Assembly (NCBI GenBank): GCA_903813345.2 | Contig: CAIIXF020000006.1 | Span: forward strand, 36,060,436-36,124,435 | Direction of reading: 5' to 3' | Origin: Owenia fusiformis | Lineage: Eukaryota > Annelida > Polychaeta > Sabellida > Oweniidae | DNA length: 64,000 bases | Part shown: positions 1-12,900 of the stretch, one piece after another | How positions within the stretch are numbered: the first letter of the stretch is position 1 | Layout of the letters: every line of letters begins with the position of its first letter | The notes under the pieces: generated by a model | The model's database searches: none | Told to the model about the DNA's origin: nothing | The model's input: the letters and a program-made list of their open reading frames with translations, nothing else | Made by a program: the position numbers and the translations under genes

Positions 1-200
1 TTGTAACAATCTTTTGCCAATCAACCTTGAGAAAATATGACATGTAAATATGCTTAAGGAAATATAAGATTAAACCCTGAGCCGTCATAACATCTATTTC
101 TGGTCAGACCTGCTACATATAATTTTTCGTTCATGAATTCTATATTCGTTCACTTCATCTTCTTTTTTACTCTATTTGAGGTATTAAAACCTAACCAAAA

Positions 201-623
201 TCACAATTTGTCATGTTTCATAAATACCTGAGTTAATTGGGACATCTCTTGAGACCTTAGATTTCCATTGTTGTCTAGTACAACATAATAATCGTCTGTA
301 GAGTCATTGTCTTCATTTTTTACATGACCATTGTCATCATCGTCATCATCAATGAACTTCATAGTCTCAATCATCACATCCCATTCTGATATTGTCCTCT
401 GAACTGTCTCGCTATTTACCATTTGAGACTTCTCATTAGCACCACTTACTACCAGAACATTGTTATTTGATGGTACTCTGTTGATGTTCCCGTTCAATTG
501 CGCTTGATGGGATCCCAGCTTTTTTTCCTCCGTCTCATTTTTAAACCCTTTGATAGCTCGCTGTTGACTTTTTTCTTTGAAATCCAACAGTCTGTCAATG
601 TGCTTGCTCACCTTTAAGCCCAT
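201..623 (-). CDS. Hypothetical acidic, low-complexity protein or first exon
   Basis: An uninterrupted 140-codon frame begins with an ATG in good eukaryotic context (ATGG) at 623 and ends in TGA at 201. The product is very hydrophilic, with no signal peptide or membrane segment. A Lys-rich N-terminal half (residues 1-40) is followed by an Asn/Ser-rich stretch and then a run of six Asp near residue 92 within an acidic tract. This composition suggests an intrinsically disordered protein or a disordered exon of a larger gene. I recognise no domain. It is the longest frame here not obviously made by a repeat, and its balanced composition is the main support. It could be a chance frame; no partner exon was identified. 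Confidence 0.35.
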   Translation of the reverse strand: MGLKVSKHIDRLLDFKEKSQQRAIKGFKNETEEKKLGSHQAQLNGNINRVPSNNNVLVVSGANEKSQMVNSETVQRTISEWDVMIETMKFIDDDDDDNGHVKNEDNDSTDDYYVVLDNNGNLRSQEMSQLTQVFMKHDKL

Positions 624-1400
624 GATGTATTTTCACTGTCACCTAGTTTTCAATCAAATCCATGCTTATTATACCCCATATAAATCCTTTTAGAGTTGGT
701 TAGAGTCAATATAAAAATGATACGCTGTTATGGCGATACCTTTTTCTAATATGATAGTTTCCTTTATCTAGAAACTACGCGATAATTCATTTATTAATGT
801 ATTGTTGGTTTCCAATAAATATTTGAAGATAGTTATTCTATGTTATTTATTTTCTGAGATAATCCAGAAAATTATGCATCAGCAGTTTAGACGTAGCATT
901 CTTCTTTATTCTAATTCAAGATGTTAAGTTCCGTATGGTAAACCATCGAGGATAGCCAACATCAATGTAATGACAAATGCATCACATCCTAAGCTTAGCT
1001 TTCATTCGAGTAATGGAGATTTTGTATATCAACAGATGTCACAAATGATCAATAGAAAACGATATCTATAATGTTATTCAAACTCAATTAAAGTAGACGT
1101 GCACTTATTTACAGAAAGGACAAAGTCAGCTTAGATATGTCCTAGAAATAGCTATGAGTTATAGATAAAAGGGATTTACCATCCATAAACTGGAAATGGA
1201 TTTAATTATGGGTTAAGTCGACACTCATTTTCAATTCCTGGAACATCAATTTGTCATCATCATGATTATTAGGAAGTTAATAATTGTTGTATGCGGATAT
1301 CATCATGCTTTGCAGCTCATTACGGGACCACGTAAATTCATCTGTAGTGTCCAAAACCTATCCATAAATTACACCCAGGTTACCATCCTCCTTAATTACC
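624..1400. other. Non-coding stretch, nothing recognised
   Basis: AT-rich sequence with stops in all frames. I see no repeat, RNA gene or splice-framed exon that I can support. Confidence 0.5.
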
Positions 1401-1409
1401 ATGTGATGT

Positions 1410-2045
1410 TTTAGGTCAAGGTCACCTTGTAATGTAAAAGACCAATGAGCATTGTTTACTCATGGTTCCTCATGATCACATTGGTAGGTCAAGGTCATCA
1501 AAAGGTCAATACATCCATTTTCATATTTGTAATTTTGAGTGTCCTTAGAATTCTATGGTAGTCATCAAGTCACCAAGAAAGGTCAATGCCACTTTGTAAG
1601 CCAAAGCTAAAAATATCATTTTTGAAATTTAAGTGATATTTGAAGGTCTGTTGATGTATAAATATGACGTGGTTATGAACTAATTCACCGATGTACTTCT
1701 CCCTAAGTACATTTACTTGGAAGCCCTAGATCTTTATGGAACATTAAAAAGTAGACCATTACCCATACTGAAACTCAAGGTCAATACATCAATGTTCATA
1801 TTTTGCAATTCGGGGTGTCCTTACAGGTATATGAAAGTCATCAATGTTCCTAGGAAAAGCCAATGCCACTTTATATGTGAAAGCTGGAGGTATAGTTTTT
1901 TTTTAATAATTTGAGATTAAGTGATCTTAAATCTCTGTGGTATGACATGGTTATGAACTAATTCAGCCATGTACTTCTCCCTAAGAACATGTACTTGGAA
2001 GCCCTAGATCTTTATGGAACATTAAATGTATACCATTACTCATAC
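1410..2045 (+). repeat. Two diverged tandem copies of a ~278-bp repeat, rich in TCAAGGTCA
   Basis: The segment containing AACTAATTCANCNATGTACTT followed by a conserved CTTGGAAGCCCTAGATC stretch occurs near 1676 and again near 1955. The preceding GGTCAATACATCNATNTTCA segment occurs near 1505 and 1778. The period is therefore about 278 bp with moderate divergence. TCAAGGTCA or AGGTCAAGGTCA occurs near 1413, 1490 and 1775. Such motifs resemble nuclear-receptor half sites and are common in mollusc repeats; no function is implied. Confidence 0.7.
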
Positions 2046-2549
2046 GAAGCTCTTGAGGACAACAGACAATTTGTACAGACAAGTTTTACTAAATCTTGAT
2101 ATATTAAAATGCTAACCAATGTGAAATAATTTCTACAATTAGAACATATTGCACAGCCAAGGTGACATAAATTCTCCATTAAGTACACATTGCACTGACT
2201 GTGACAATTACTGTAATCTCACAACAAAAGATTTATATTTCTAAATTACAATGATTATACTGTTAATTCGGTCACTTACTCCACATTGAAAGGAACAAGT
2301 GCATATATGTAACCTATGAAGGTGAAAAATTATGATGAGAATTAGCATAAAAACGAGACAATAATTTTACCTGGTTATTTCTACTATGTAATGTTCAAGA
2401 TTACAAATACTTTAAAAAATATATGTTCGTTACAAAGACCAAAAATGCATATAAATAAACATTTCTATAAATGATATGCATTCAATGAAACAAAATATGA
2501 CTGAATGTATTTTAAAAAATGGAGCGATATCCAGTCTGGAGGTGCGATA
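2046..2549. other. Non-coding stretch, nothing recognised
   Basis: AT-rich, no long frame, no obvious repeat. It ends at the TA dinucleotide where the next element begins. Confidence 0.5.
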
Positions 2550-2551
2550 TA

Positions 2552-3356
2552 CAGGGTGTCCAAGAAGTAACGTCAATGACCCTGGCATTTTGTCATTTAT
2601 GCTTCAAATGTCATGAAACTTGGTTTAGAATGTTCCTTGTACATTTATACATATGAATACGGAGAATGAAGTGACTGGCATTTGATTGACCGATTTTATG
2701 GTTGCCATAGTAACACAAGTGCATGGACCCCGGGGCAGTTCAGAATGTACTTTGCAAGTATTATGTAAATCAGGTTATTATAAGGTAAAACCTTTGGCAA
2801 AAATGAAATGCAATTGTATTGGGACTTTTTCAAATCTTAACGGTTTTATTGTTTATTGGGAGTTACCATGGTAACACTTCTTTGGTGCTAAGACGAGACC
2901 TGAATAGAGCAATGAAGAGAAAAAGACCTGGATTGCGCCTTGTCATCTGCACTTGCAGAAATGAGCTCGGGTGGTTTCAATGAAGTTTTCTTGGAGTGAG
3001 TAAGAAGACACCAGAGATGTGTGGAACTTGGTGGTGATTATGTAGAGTAACATTCAATAAACTTTAATATAACACTAATATAACGCCAGCAACAGCTATA
3101 TTGTAAATAAAAGATGTACACTTCAAAACTATTGTTATGGTTATTTTATTTTAGAAAGATCTTACGGATTGCAGAGCTGCCCCGGGGTCCATGCACTTGT
3201 GTTACTACCATAAAACCGGCCAATCAAATCCTAGTAACTCCATACTTCACATTTATATTTATAAATGTACAAGGAACATTTTGACCAAGTTTCATGACAT
3301 TTGAAGCATAAATGACAAAATGTCAGGGTCATCGACGTTACTTCATGGACACCCTG
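2552..3356. mobile_element. Non-autonomous Tc1/mariner-like element, CAGGGTGTCC ends, TA target duplication
   Basis: An 805-bp element bounded by CAGGGTGTCCA and its complement TGGACACCCTG, with TA on both sides (2550-2551 and 3357-3358). The terminal inverted repeats run about 190 bp each (roughly 2552-2745 and 3170-3356) and include a shared GTGCATGGACCCCGGGGCAG block at their inner ends. The unique centre (about 2750-3165) has no transposase-length frame. TA duplication plus long TIRs is known for the Tc1/mariner superfamily; the assignment is inference. Confidence 0.85.
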
Positions 3357-3623
3357 TATCTGTAACATGCGTTTTAGTCATAAATGCAAGCGACAAAAAG
3401 AAAAAGGGCTTTGCCAAAATGAAATGCCATATATACTTTCGCCAAAGTATAACCATTTCTACAGACAGTGACACTGAATGCAGACACCTCCAAGCACCAA
3501 ACGCCACTAAATGTTGACACCAAACACTAAATGTTGACATTTACCCCAAATGCTGATATTGGATCTTGGTCACGAGAAAATGCCCAAAAAAGCCAAGTAA
3601 TGTCCAAAAAGGCACACTATCTG

Positions 3624-3653
3624 ACCCCCCCCCCCTGGATCCGCCAGTGCCGT
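3624..3653. repeat. C-tract with CTGGATCCGCCAGTG motif, probable transposon end relic
   Basis: A run of C followed by CTGGATCCGCCAGTG. On the minus strand this reads CACTGGCGGATCCAGGGG, a motif that from general knowledge recurs at the ends of several animal DNA transposons. No opposite end was found nearby, so this is at most a solo terminus. Confidence 0.35.
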
Positions 3654-3976
3654 TTTTAGCCGTAACATCCAAAATGTCAGTATGATCTTATACACCTCAT
3701 CTCAGATTGAAGCATGTAGGTCTAATGGATATGGTTTTGCAATCATATTAATGGGACATGTCTATGTGGAAAAATGTAAAATATTAGCTGCTTCTAGCCA
3801 TAATCATAATTCCCAGTGATTAAAGAGGGACGTGGGGTATGAATGGGAGGCAGACTAATGGGACAGCCAAAATATCTAAATTTTGATATTGTCACAAAGC
3901 TGGTTAATATTCTCAATTTTCATATTGTTTGAGAAAATGTATTGCTTCAATGCTGGTATGAATAGTATACCCCGGA

Positions 3977-4690
3977 ATCGATATGGAGAACCTTTTGAAC
4001 ACACGTTTCTCTTAAACCAGTCATAAAAAATCTAAAAATTTAACACATCGTCAATTTAATGGTCCTCTCTTGAATGGTAACAATATAATTTGAAATAATT
4101 ATATATACTTTCATCTATATTGTTTTAGAAAACACATCAAACACTTGTTTTGTTCTTGGTATCATGTTTCCAGAGTGAAATGAAACATCTTTCCGAACCT
4201 CATTGGAACAAATCGGCATAAACACAACATGTTTAGGTCTCTCAATATTGTAATTGTAAAATGCAAATTTTGGTTGATTTTAAAAAAGTAACTTGTTAAT
4301 GAAATAAAAGGTTTATCTTGATTTTTTATCTATTTTGGGGGGATTTTGTTTTAATTTTTTGAATACTTTTTTAAAATCAACCAAAAATTCCTTTGTATAA
4401 CTTTAATATTGAGAGGTCTAAAAACATGTTGTATATGCTATTTTGTTCCAACAATTAAGGTTCGGAAAGAAAAAATTTTCATTCTCAAGAATTGGTAGAA
4501 AGGAGCAAAAACAATTGCACTAAAAACAAAAAATGTTAGCAAAAACAATTATATAAAATATTTCTAAATAATTTTCGCATTAAATTGTTGTCAATCAGTC
4601 AACGTTACATAAAATACCGTGTTTTTACAGAATGTTTTCAATAATTGGTTTAAGAGAAAAACATTGTTGGATTTAGTTCTCCATATCGAT
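3977..4690. mobile_element. Foldback element with ~350-bp inverted arms
   Basis: The left arm begins ATCGATATGGAGAAC and the right arm ends GTTCTCCATATCGAT. Further matched pairs are TTTCTCTTAAACCA with TGGTTTAAGAGAAA, and GAGAGACCTAAACATGTTGT-like sequence near 4225 with its complement near 4410. Almost the whole 714 bp is a diverged palindrome centred near 4330. No frame and no clear target duplication were seen, so the superfamily is unassigned. Confidence 0.8.
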
Positions 4691-7046
4691 ACCACTCCTT
4701 TAAAAGCCCACTAGCTTAGCCCATCAAAACCGAGTATTCAACAATGCTGTCGAATAAACTTACAAATCCTGACTTTTTTACACTATTGCTAGCAAGTGTG
4801 ACAGACCCCTTTAATTAAGCAATCCATCAAATAAACCACAAGGGGAAACATAAAAAAAGATAAACAGTCATCAACAAAAGGTAAAATGTTGTGTGAAAGT
4901 AGTGCTGTTTTATAGTATCTTGTCGACAACCGTTTAACGCATTTGTAAAAACGATGATAATATTTACTTACAATATTAACTGTGTGAAAAATCATTCAAT
5001 TAGGGAGATAATATAAATAATATATTGCAGTAGCTGTTGAATAAATACCCATATCCAATTTCCGAATATGCAGCTACTCTTTTTATTGGAATTCTGCTAT
5101 ATTTGGGAAAATATTATTTTCACTATTTCTAGTTTTATCGGGATAGATAAATAAATAAATGAATACAATTTTGATATTTTTTCCATATATTATAGGTTTT
5201 AGTTATATTGCAATATAAAATTGAGCAAGAGAGATACAGTTTTAATCGTTTACTCTTCAAACCCTCTAAACTTCTGCTGACATCTTTTATTCTTATAAGG
5301 TTTCTTTATGCAATCATTCTCATATGAAATTACAATGAACAATGAAAACCTTGATTAGAAATTATTTGAAATAACATGCCAAGCCTTTTCCGTGCATGTG
5401 AGCATAAACCGACTAAATACATGTGCAAAGAATCTTAATCAATTTGAGGAAAATGTCGTTATTTTCTGAAATTATAACCGACTATAAATTCAAAATAAAC
5501 AATTCAGAAGATTCATACCAATATCTTGATCATTTCCTGTGAGTTTGGGAATTTTTCGTTCGGTAATAAGACCAAAATTCACGATTCAAATGTTGAAGTG
5601 AACAAAATGGGGGATGTTTGAATTCAAATTTTGTATCACGACATCTCCATATATGGGACAGAATATCGATGTTGCACTCTGGGAGCCAATCCTCCTTTGG
5701 TCAGCCATTTCTGCATGTTTTTCAATTGTGCAGATCATGACTTGAAGGTCAGCGAAAAGTGGCTTAATTGTAATATTACTCGAGCGAAAAACAGTTGTGA
5801 ATACTTTTTCTGTTTGAACATATAAAGATTACTAAATATTCTAATGAACAGTGCATCGTATCACTTTTATTATTAAAACCAATTAATAGTAACGATACAA
5901 ATTTAAAAGTTGATAAATAGAGATTATCCTAAATAAGGTTCAGGATATTGGGATTATTCAATATTATATCTTAACCGCCCATGGGCTTGAAGAAGTAATA
6001 ACATAATCTATACTTACATTGCAGAATATACTCGTGAGTCTGAAACAATGCATTCTTTAAATCGTCCCAGTCACTATACAACAATAAATATGTCACTGGC
6101 GATTAATGTTTGTACACTATACTTAATATCACAGGGATTTATTCATACAGTCATATTGGTATTAATATAATTATTTATACCATATGTATATTATCCATTG
6201 ATTTTAGAACTTTTTGTTAATCTTTTCAACTTGGTTAATTTGTCATAGAAAGAATTGGCTTTTACGATAATGTTTAGTTACTCCAGACTGATCTTGAAAT
6301 TCGGTCGTCATTTTTCAATCTATGACTAGCGATGCCTGATATCTTGTCTCGTCCAGACACAGGATATTGCTACACTCCCTCGGGATAACCTTCCATAGAT
6401 ATCTCATAAATGTTGGTCAGTTACACCAAGGTCAAAAGCACATACATCATTTGTGTCCGTATCAGTCATTGGTTTCCTTTATTGCTTGTCACTAATTATT
6501 AGCAACCAAATAATGACTTCAGTTGAAATATGTGTTGCTATGTGTGCTGTTGAATTATCTCCTATTGCAAAAGGTATTCCAGTGTATCGATTATTTGAAA
6601 CAGATACGTCTTTATATAAAACAACAATGTCAAAACGTGATTCTTTAAAAACTGTGTTTCTCTTTATAGGCGTGTGTACCTCTGTGATTTCCAACTCGAC
6701 AATCTGTTCTTTTTGATCGCCACTTGCTGTTTGCTTGCATGCAAAGTGTCAGTGACATGATAGGTTATAATAACATCAACTTTTTCAATTGCATCTCCTG
6801 GCGGCATCCCTCTTCCTCAAATCCAATGGGAAGCATTAATTGCTCTATTGTCTAATGCAATTTGTATCCGCTTCCGTCACTCACATAGCTTCTGTAAAAC
6901 TCAATTTTTTTCTAACGTGTTGAAATGACTATTAGTGATCATTATGTTATCAACAATTGATTCCTATCAGGGGATACCTTCTTCACAGATATCGATAAGA
7001 ATCATACATCAACTGGCTCAGTTTGGTTTTAACAGAAAATGGTATA
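4691..7046. other. 2.3 kb without a supported gene
   Basis: Several 60-90 codon frames (for example 6453-6716 and its antisense) have no domain, no second exon and no codon signal I can defend. A CTCCCTCGGGATAACCTTCC segment near 6375 resembles an arm of the short foldbacks seen at 37.2 and 45.0 kb. Confidence 0.4.
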
Positions 7047-7932
7047 GACGTGTCGCAAAAAGCTCGCGCACGCATTGTTACACATTTTGTGGCGTAATCC
7101 AGAGGATCCTCGCTTTTAACATGATAGAATGTCACGTTTTTGAGAAAAATGTACACACATGAAAATCCTTTCGTCCTCCACATTTACCTCTATATCTCAA
7201 AACATTTTAGACGAATAACTCTGATATCATATATATATTGTAAATGGGCTAGGAGCATCATAAAACACGAATCAATTGATATTTTAGGTGAAATAAATAT
7301 ACGTGTTGCTGTGCTTGAAAATAGGCGAATGGCGTAAATTAGCCCTATTTTAATGAATTTTGAAAACCTTTCGTCCTCCACTTTTCCACATACAACAGAA
7401 AACACATACTTTTGTGAACAAAATCAACTATTTATTAATAAACTAGATTTAGGAGCAAAATAATCATGTATGATTTATTAAAAATTGATCTCGTATTTTT
7501 TGTTTAATGTACACCTGAAAAGTTGAAGGAACCAAAAAATGAGCAAAAAAGGTCGCTGTCAACAGATTCTATTTTTCAGACTCTATGACGTCACAATATG
7601 GGACGCTTACTAAAATTCATCATTTGAAATAAAACTTCCATTTACCTTTATCAAGACGAAAAATAAGTATAATAGTCATATATTGTTTGAGTTATGAGCG
7701 TTTAAAGACGAAAAATAATTCAAAATGTAACGTGTCAACATGGGATATTTGCCAGATTAAAACGAACGCGCAAAAAATGTGAACGGAGTGTAGCTGATCT
7801 AAAATCTTCATCGAAACAGCTTTAAAATGATATATAACTTCAATTAGAATATTATCTTATAATCCGGGGAATCAAAGTTACATCCACGCGATACCCTTAA
7901 AAAACAAATGCGCCACCTTTTTGCGACACGTC
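7047..7932. mobile_element. TIR element, GACGTGTCGCAAAAAG ends, ATA flanks
   Basis: GACGTGTCGCAAAAAG at 7047 is mirrored by CTTTTTGCGACACGTC ending at 7932, with related GCGCA just inside both ends. Both sides carry ATA (7044-7046 and 7933-7935), a possible 3-bp target duplication. The 886-bp interior has no transposase frame. The segment CCTTTCGTCCTCCAC occurs twice (near 7167 and 7370). Confidence 0.65.
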
Positions 7933-8350
7933 ATAGCATTAGCTGTTCCAGGCTTAATTACTTATCCATGTATAACAAGATCTACAATCCATTTTTCCAA
8001 ACATCATAAGTGTACATCTAGAATTTATTTTGGTAATGACAAAAACCTTTTTAAAATGCCTAAATGAAAGTTTGAACAATTTAAAATGGCTTATTTTGCT
8101 AATGTAAAAACTGTAATGTTGTTGGTCTTCTATATTTTTAGATTAACAATCGTTATCAATTATTTAAATCAGACCAAATTTTACATTTACAAATATACCC
8201 TATACGCGTCTTACCCTAGATGTGCATACTCATTAACTAACGCAAATATATTACTGTAAATGACATAATGATGATAAATAATGTACAGAGGTCCAGTATC
8301 AAACACCCATCGCATCTCTTTTAACGAACACGGAAGAAAAACGCAATGCT
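7933..8350. other. Non-coding stretch, nothing recognised
   Basis: AT-rich sequence with no frame or repeat I can support. Confidence 0.5.
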
Positions 8351-8716
8351 ATGAACACCTCGTTTGTACAATTTCAAAGTCGGACAAACACCAGATATTC
8401 ATGTTACAAAGACATTTATTACCAAACCAGTACAGTTTTATTACAGATTACCAATAGAATTAAATTATTTTCACATTCTTACGTATTAGAAGACGATGAA
8501 ATCGTGCAAGGGTTCCATTTGGCAGAGTGTATAAAGAAAATCGATCAATTAGAACGACTTCTCATTCTCAACACACTAAGAGCCCAGTGTCTGGCCCGGC
8601 AGAGGAATACTGATGTGATATGTAAAATTGACAGGTTACCTCTTCGACCAAATCCCCTTTCACCATTTGTGACAACGGTATCTGACGTTGTCAGGCTATT
8701 CCGGTGTGAAATGTGA
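8351..8716 (+). CDS. Hypothetical 121-aa frame ending in a MITE terminus
   Basis: A 121-codon frame. Its middle (about residues 50-95) reads like a short amphipathic helix rich in Leu, Ile, Glu and Lys. Its last ~20 codons are not original coding sequence: nucleotides 8664-8697 match the terminus of the repeat at 15,062-15,564 (CACCATTTGTGACAACGGTA followed by TCTGAC and a GTCAGGCT end). The protein is not recognised. It may be an old exon that a MITE end truncated, or chance. No promoter or partner exon was identified. Confidence 0.2.
   Translation: MNTSFVQFQSRTNTRYSCYKDIYYQTSTVLLQITNRIKLFSHSYVLEDDEIVQGFHLAECIKKIDQLERLLILNTLRAQCLARQRNTDVICKIDRLPLRPNPLSPFVTTVSDVVRLFRCEM
8664..8697 (-). repeat. 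Solo terminus of the AGCCTGACAACGG MITE family
   Basis: The segment ends GTTGTCAGGCT and contains a TGACAACG...CGTTGTCA hairpin, like the right end of the complete copy at 15,062-15,564. No matching left end lies within the preceding 600 bp. Confidence 0.6.
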
Positions 8717-9565
8717 TGAAATCTGTGTAGAAGAAATATGTAGACTTGTAATAATATAGTTTTATCTTAATTATGATAAATTAATTTTTCCTCTTGATAA
8801 AGTAGCGCTTGATATATTTGGTCACAGTGTTCCCTTGGTTCAATTATACAGAACAAATATGAGAAGATCTTTACTCCCTGAATCATTGAAATGAAAACAT
8901 AAAAGTAAGCCAGTATTGCCTCTCTTTCATGACATTGAATTAATTGAACTTGAATTGCACTTTGCAAAAACATCATAGTAATCAAAATGAGAATACAAGG
9001 TGGGCTAATAATTTGTCTAATATATCATTGGAAAAACTCTACCAAAGCATGATACATGTCATAGCAGCCAAAAACGATCATCTGGCTGATCACTATTTTA
9101 TTACCCAATGGAAAACACAAACCCAAACTTTATTACCATCTATGTTCATCATTAATTAGCTGATCCAAAAAGGTATTATCTGAAACACCCATTTCTTGTA
9201 TTTATTTGCAATTTAAATTTAAAATCCGTCATTTCATCCTAGTAGCTGGTACGGCATTATCGCGGATGTCTGAGGATAAGAAATCACGCAAATTTGAACA
9301 TTCCACATTGCTTGTTGAAAAATTAACTGCCTAGCACATTGGCGACTTTCCGAACGGAGAATGGTACTTTGGTCTACTTCTGAGACTGGATTTCCACATT
9401 GAGACTGAACGCTCGATCCTGAATGAGTTCTAATATCCAGCACGATCATCTTGAATTCGGGAGGGGCCATCAATGGCTTAGACTTTAGCAAGGAAAACTG
9501 TCCAGCTTCAATAATGGTTTCTTCAGCCTAGCTACCTGAGGGTTTGCTATTGATCAAACGCGCTA
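8717..9565. other. Non-coding stretch, nothing recognised
   Basis: Short frames only (for example 9234-9491 minus), none with a recognisable motif. The stretch ends at the next MITE. Confidence 0.45.
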
Positions 9566-9955
9566 GAGTCCATTTCACTGTTTTATTGCGTCAGTAGAAC
9601 CCCAAAAATAAGAAATCGGGAGACCATTGTGCAATTATATATGGAAAGGTATATTTATATTGTACATGAATGACATTTGTATATTTCAGATTTTTTAGTT
9701 TTTTGTGCAATGAGCCTGTGCCCTCTTGTAATTTGAAGAATTTCAGCCATGTTAATTTTATTGAAAATAACATGGCAGAGAAGCATCCAAATATAAGAGG
9801 CCACACACTTTATAAACCAAACTACAAACAATCCAAGATCTACAAATGTCATTCATGTACAATAGGAATATATTTTCCATATATTATTGCATAATGGTAT
9901 TTAGATTTCTTATTTTTTAGGTTTTACTGACGCAATTAAACAGTGAAATGGACTC
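9566..9955. mobile_element. Palindromic MITE, GAGTCCATTTCACTG ends, TA target duplication
   Basis: A 390-bp element that is nearly one complete inverted repeat. It starts GAGTCCATTTCACTG and ends CAGTGAAATGGACTC, with TA on each side (9564-9565 and 9956-9957). The arms share TTGTACATGAATGACATTTG about 100 bp in from each end. Frames on both strands inside it are by-products of the palindrome. Confidence 0.85.
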
Positions 9956-9994
9956 TAGAGGTCACATAGATACTGTACACCTGTACACGCATTA

Positions 9995-12900
9995 TAGTGC
10001 AGTCAGTTAGGTTTTTAATTGCACATGCTATATATAAAGCACCATTTTTTCACAGAAGTATCATTAATACATATATTTTTGATATCTAACGAAGTGGTGG
10101 TAAAAAGTGGCCCCAGTTGATAATAGCAGGCCTCGCAAATTTTGCACGTTTACATTGAGCCCCATGTTAATTTATCAATCTTCAAAAGACTCCCTGCAGA
10201 ACAGTTAAAGAGAAATAAAGCCAATGTTCCTAGTATGTTACAATAACATGATTACCTTCAAAATAAGAGGGGTTGTTTTTTTTCTTTTACCTAGTTCCAA
10301 AGATATAGGAGTTTGAATTTTGGAAAATCCCCATTGGCTGCCATTATAAACCACAATCAATATGGCTTTATTTAAGTCTCCTTTTCTAGAAAAATCCACC
10401 ATGAAATTTTCTAATATTGTAGATTTCTATAGTCAATATATTGACTTAAAAGAAATCAAACAGGCACATTTCTAAAAATTTCTTATTTTTATAATATATA
10501 TAGCCGTGAAGTTGTATAAAAAACCTATATTGAGCCCCATGTTAATTTATCAATCTTCAAAAGACCCCCTGCAGAACAGTTCTAAAGTAATAAAGCCAAT
10601 ATTCCTAGCATCTTACAATAACATGATTATCTTCAAAATAAGGAGGTTTTTTTTTTTTTATTTTGCCTAGTTCCAAAGATATTGGCATTTGAATTTTGGA
10701 AAATCCCCATTGGCTGCCATTATAAACTGCTATTAATATAGCTTTATTAAAGTGTCTCTTTCTCAAAAAGTCCACTATGAAATTTTCTAATATTGTAGAT
10801 TTCTATAGTTAATATATTGACTTATAAAAATTCAAACAGGCACATTTCTAAAACTTTTTTATTTTTGATTTATTTAGCCGTTAAGTTGTTTAAAAAACCT
10901 ATATTGAGCCCTATGTTAATTTATCAATCTTCAAAGAACCTCCTGCAGAACAGGTCTAGAGTAACAAAGCCCATATTCCTATTATCTTACAATAACATGA
11001 TTATCTTCAAAATAAGAAGGGTTGTTTTTTTTCTTTTACCTAGTTCCAAAGATATAGGAGTTTGAATTTAGGAGAATCCCCATTGGCTGCCATTATAAAC
11101 TGCTATCAATATAGCTTTATTAAAGCGTCCTTTTCTCAAAAAGTCTACTATGAAATTTTCTAATATTGTAGATTTCTATAGTTGATACATTGACCTAAAA
11201 GAAATCAAACAGGCACATTTCTAAAAAATTCTTATTTTTAATATATTTAGTCATTAAGTTGTATAAAAAACTATATTGAGCCCCATGTAATTTTTCGATC
11301 TATAAAACAGAACAGTTCTAGAGTAACAAAGCCCATATTCCTAGTATGTTACCCTACTATCACACCAAACTAGTTCTCACTACGTTCTCGAAAACGGGCT
11401 TTAACTGTGTACGAACGGACTGGACCTACTAAGAACCGTTTGGGATCTATTAACAAACTTCATCGAACGTACTCGAACGGGTAGGTCCTCTAGAACTTAG
11501 ACAATGCTCAAAATGTTCTCCTGGTCGTCACGTTCTACAATTAGAACGAGTGACAACGTACTAACGACGAGCTGGACGTACTAAGAACGGAACCGTCGTA
11601 CTTCAATCCTACTAGGGACGTTTTAACAACGAGTTGAACTGTCTGAGGACGTGTTGAGAACGAGGTAGAACTAATTGCAAATGGGTTTAAACTGATTAAG
11701 AACGTATTTAACACTGCTTATGAACGAGTTGGCAAAATTATAGCTATCACACCTAACAAGTTGCCACTGCGTTCTTCAAAACTGGTTTTAAACTGTGTGT
11801 GAACGGAATGAACGTAGCTGCAACTTTCTAAGGTCTATTTACGAACTTTATGATCGTTCTCAGACGGGAATGTGATTTTAGAATTTTGAATCGATTCAAA
11901 ATTCGATGGCGACCATACCGTTCTGTAATCAGGTCATGTTGACCTTCTAGACTAAGGGACGCGTTCTACTACGTTGCACACCGACGTGGTGCGACCTGAA
12001 CGAACTGCGAACGAGAAGGACGTATTGAAGACTGTTTAAGAACGAAGAAGCTAATTATTTCAGACATATTTCCCGACCACAGCCAGATTGAGCCCGTTTT
12101 ACGACGTTTTCGTAGGACTGGCAAGAACGGGTAAGAACTAGTTTGGTGTGATAGGGGGGTTACAATCACATGATTACCTGCGAAATAAGAAGGGTTGTTA
12201 TTTTTCTTTTGAAAAGATATTGTAGATATTTTCCAAAGATATTGGCCTTTCAATTTTTGAAAATCCCCATTGGCTGCCATTATAAACTGCTATCAATAAG
12301 TCTACTATGATCTTTTCTAATACTGTAGATTTCTATAGTTAATATATTAACAATGAACAGGCACATTTCTAAAAAAAATCTTATTTATAATATATTTGGC
12401 CATTAAAATTGTATGTGTAGTTTTTTTTTAATTTTCTTTCTTATGCAGATTTTAACACTTCCTCGGTTTATAAACTTGAAAGAAATCAAAAAATTGTATT
12501 TCTTGAAATGAGTGCTGAGGGTGTATCTTTCGCCTATGTGATAATACTCTAAAAAACTACTGTATCTTTATTTTCAAAATATGCCATTTTTAATTTTATT
12601 CTACAATGTCTGGCTACCTTAATATCGAGACGTATTTCTTATTAATGCTGAAAATTATAAAATATGCGTCTATACAATCAATTTTATAGGTTCCATTTCA
12701 AAAATTGCTTTAAACGTTTTGACCACGGGACGGGTAGAATATGGTAACCTTTTTTTAATCCACATGCCTCTTTACTCCTAAAGGAACCACATTTCACCTG
12801 AGAAGCATACGTTTTTTAAGTCAATACATAAACTATAGAAATCTGCAATATTAGATAATTCCATAGTGGACATTTTGAGAAAATGACACTTTAGTAGACA

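Noticed and set aside
6453-6716. 87-codon frame with a possible membrane segment
   Set aside because: An equally long frame exists on the opposite strand. No partner exon, domain or start context supports either.
9591-9894. Overlapping frames on both strands
   Set aside because: Products of the palindromic MITE. Mirror-image arms give similar peptides on each strand.
11969-12280. 103-codon minus frame in the CpG-rich MITE
   Set aside because: It crosses the element border into the array. The comparable frame in the second copy has different borders and frameshifts.
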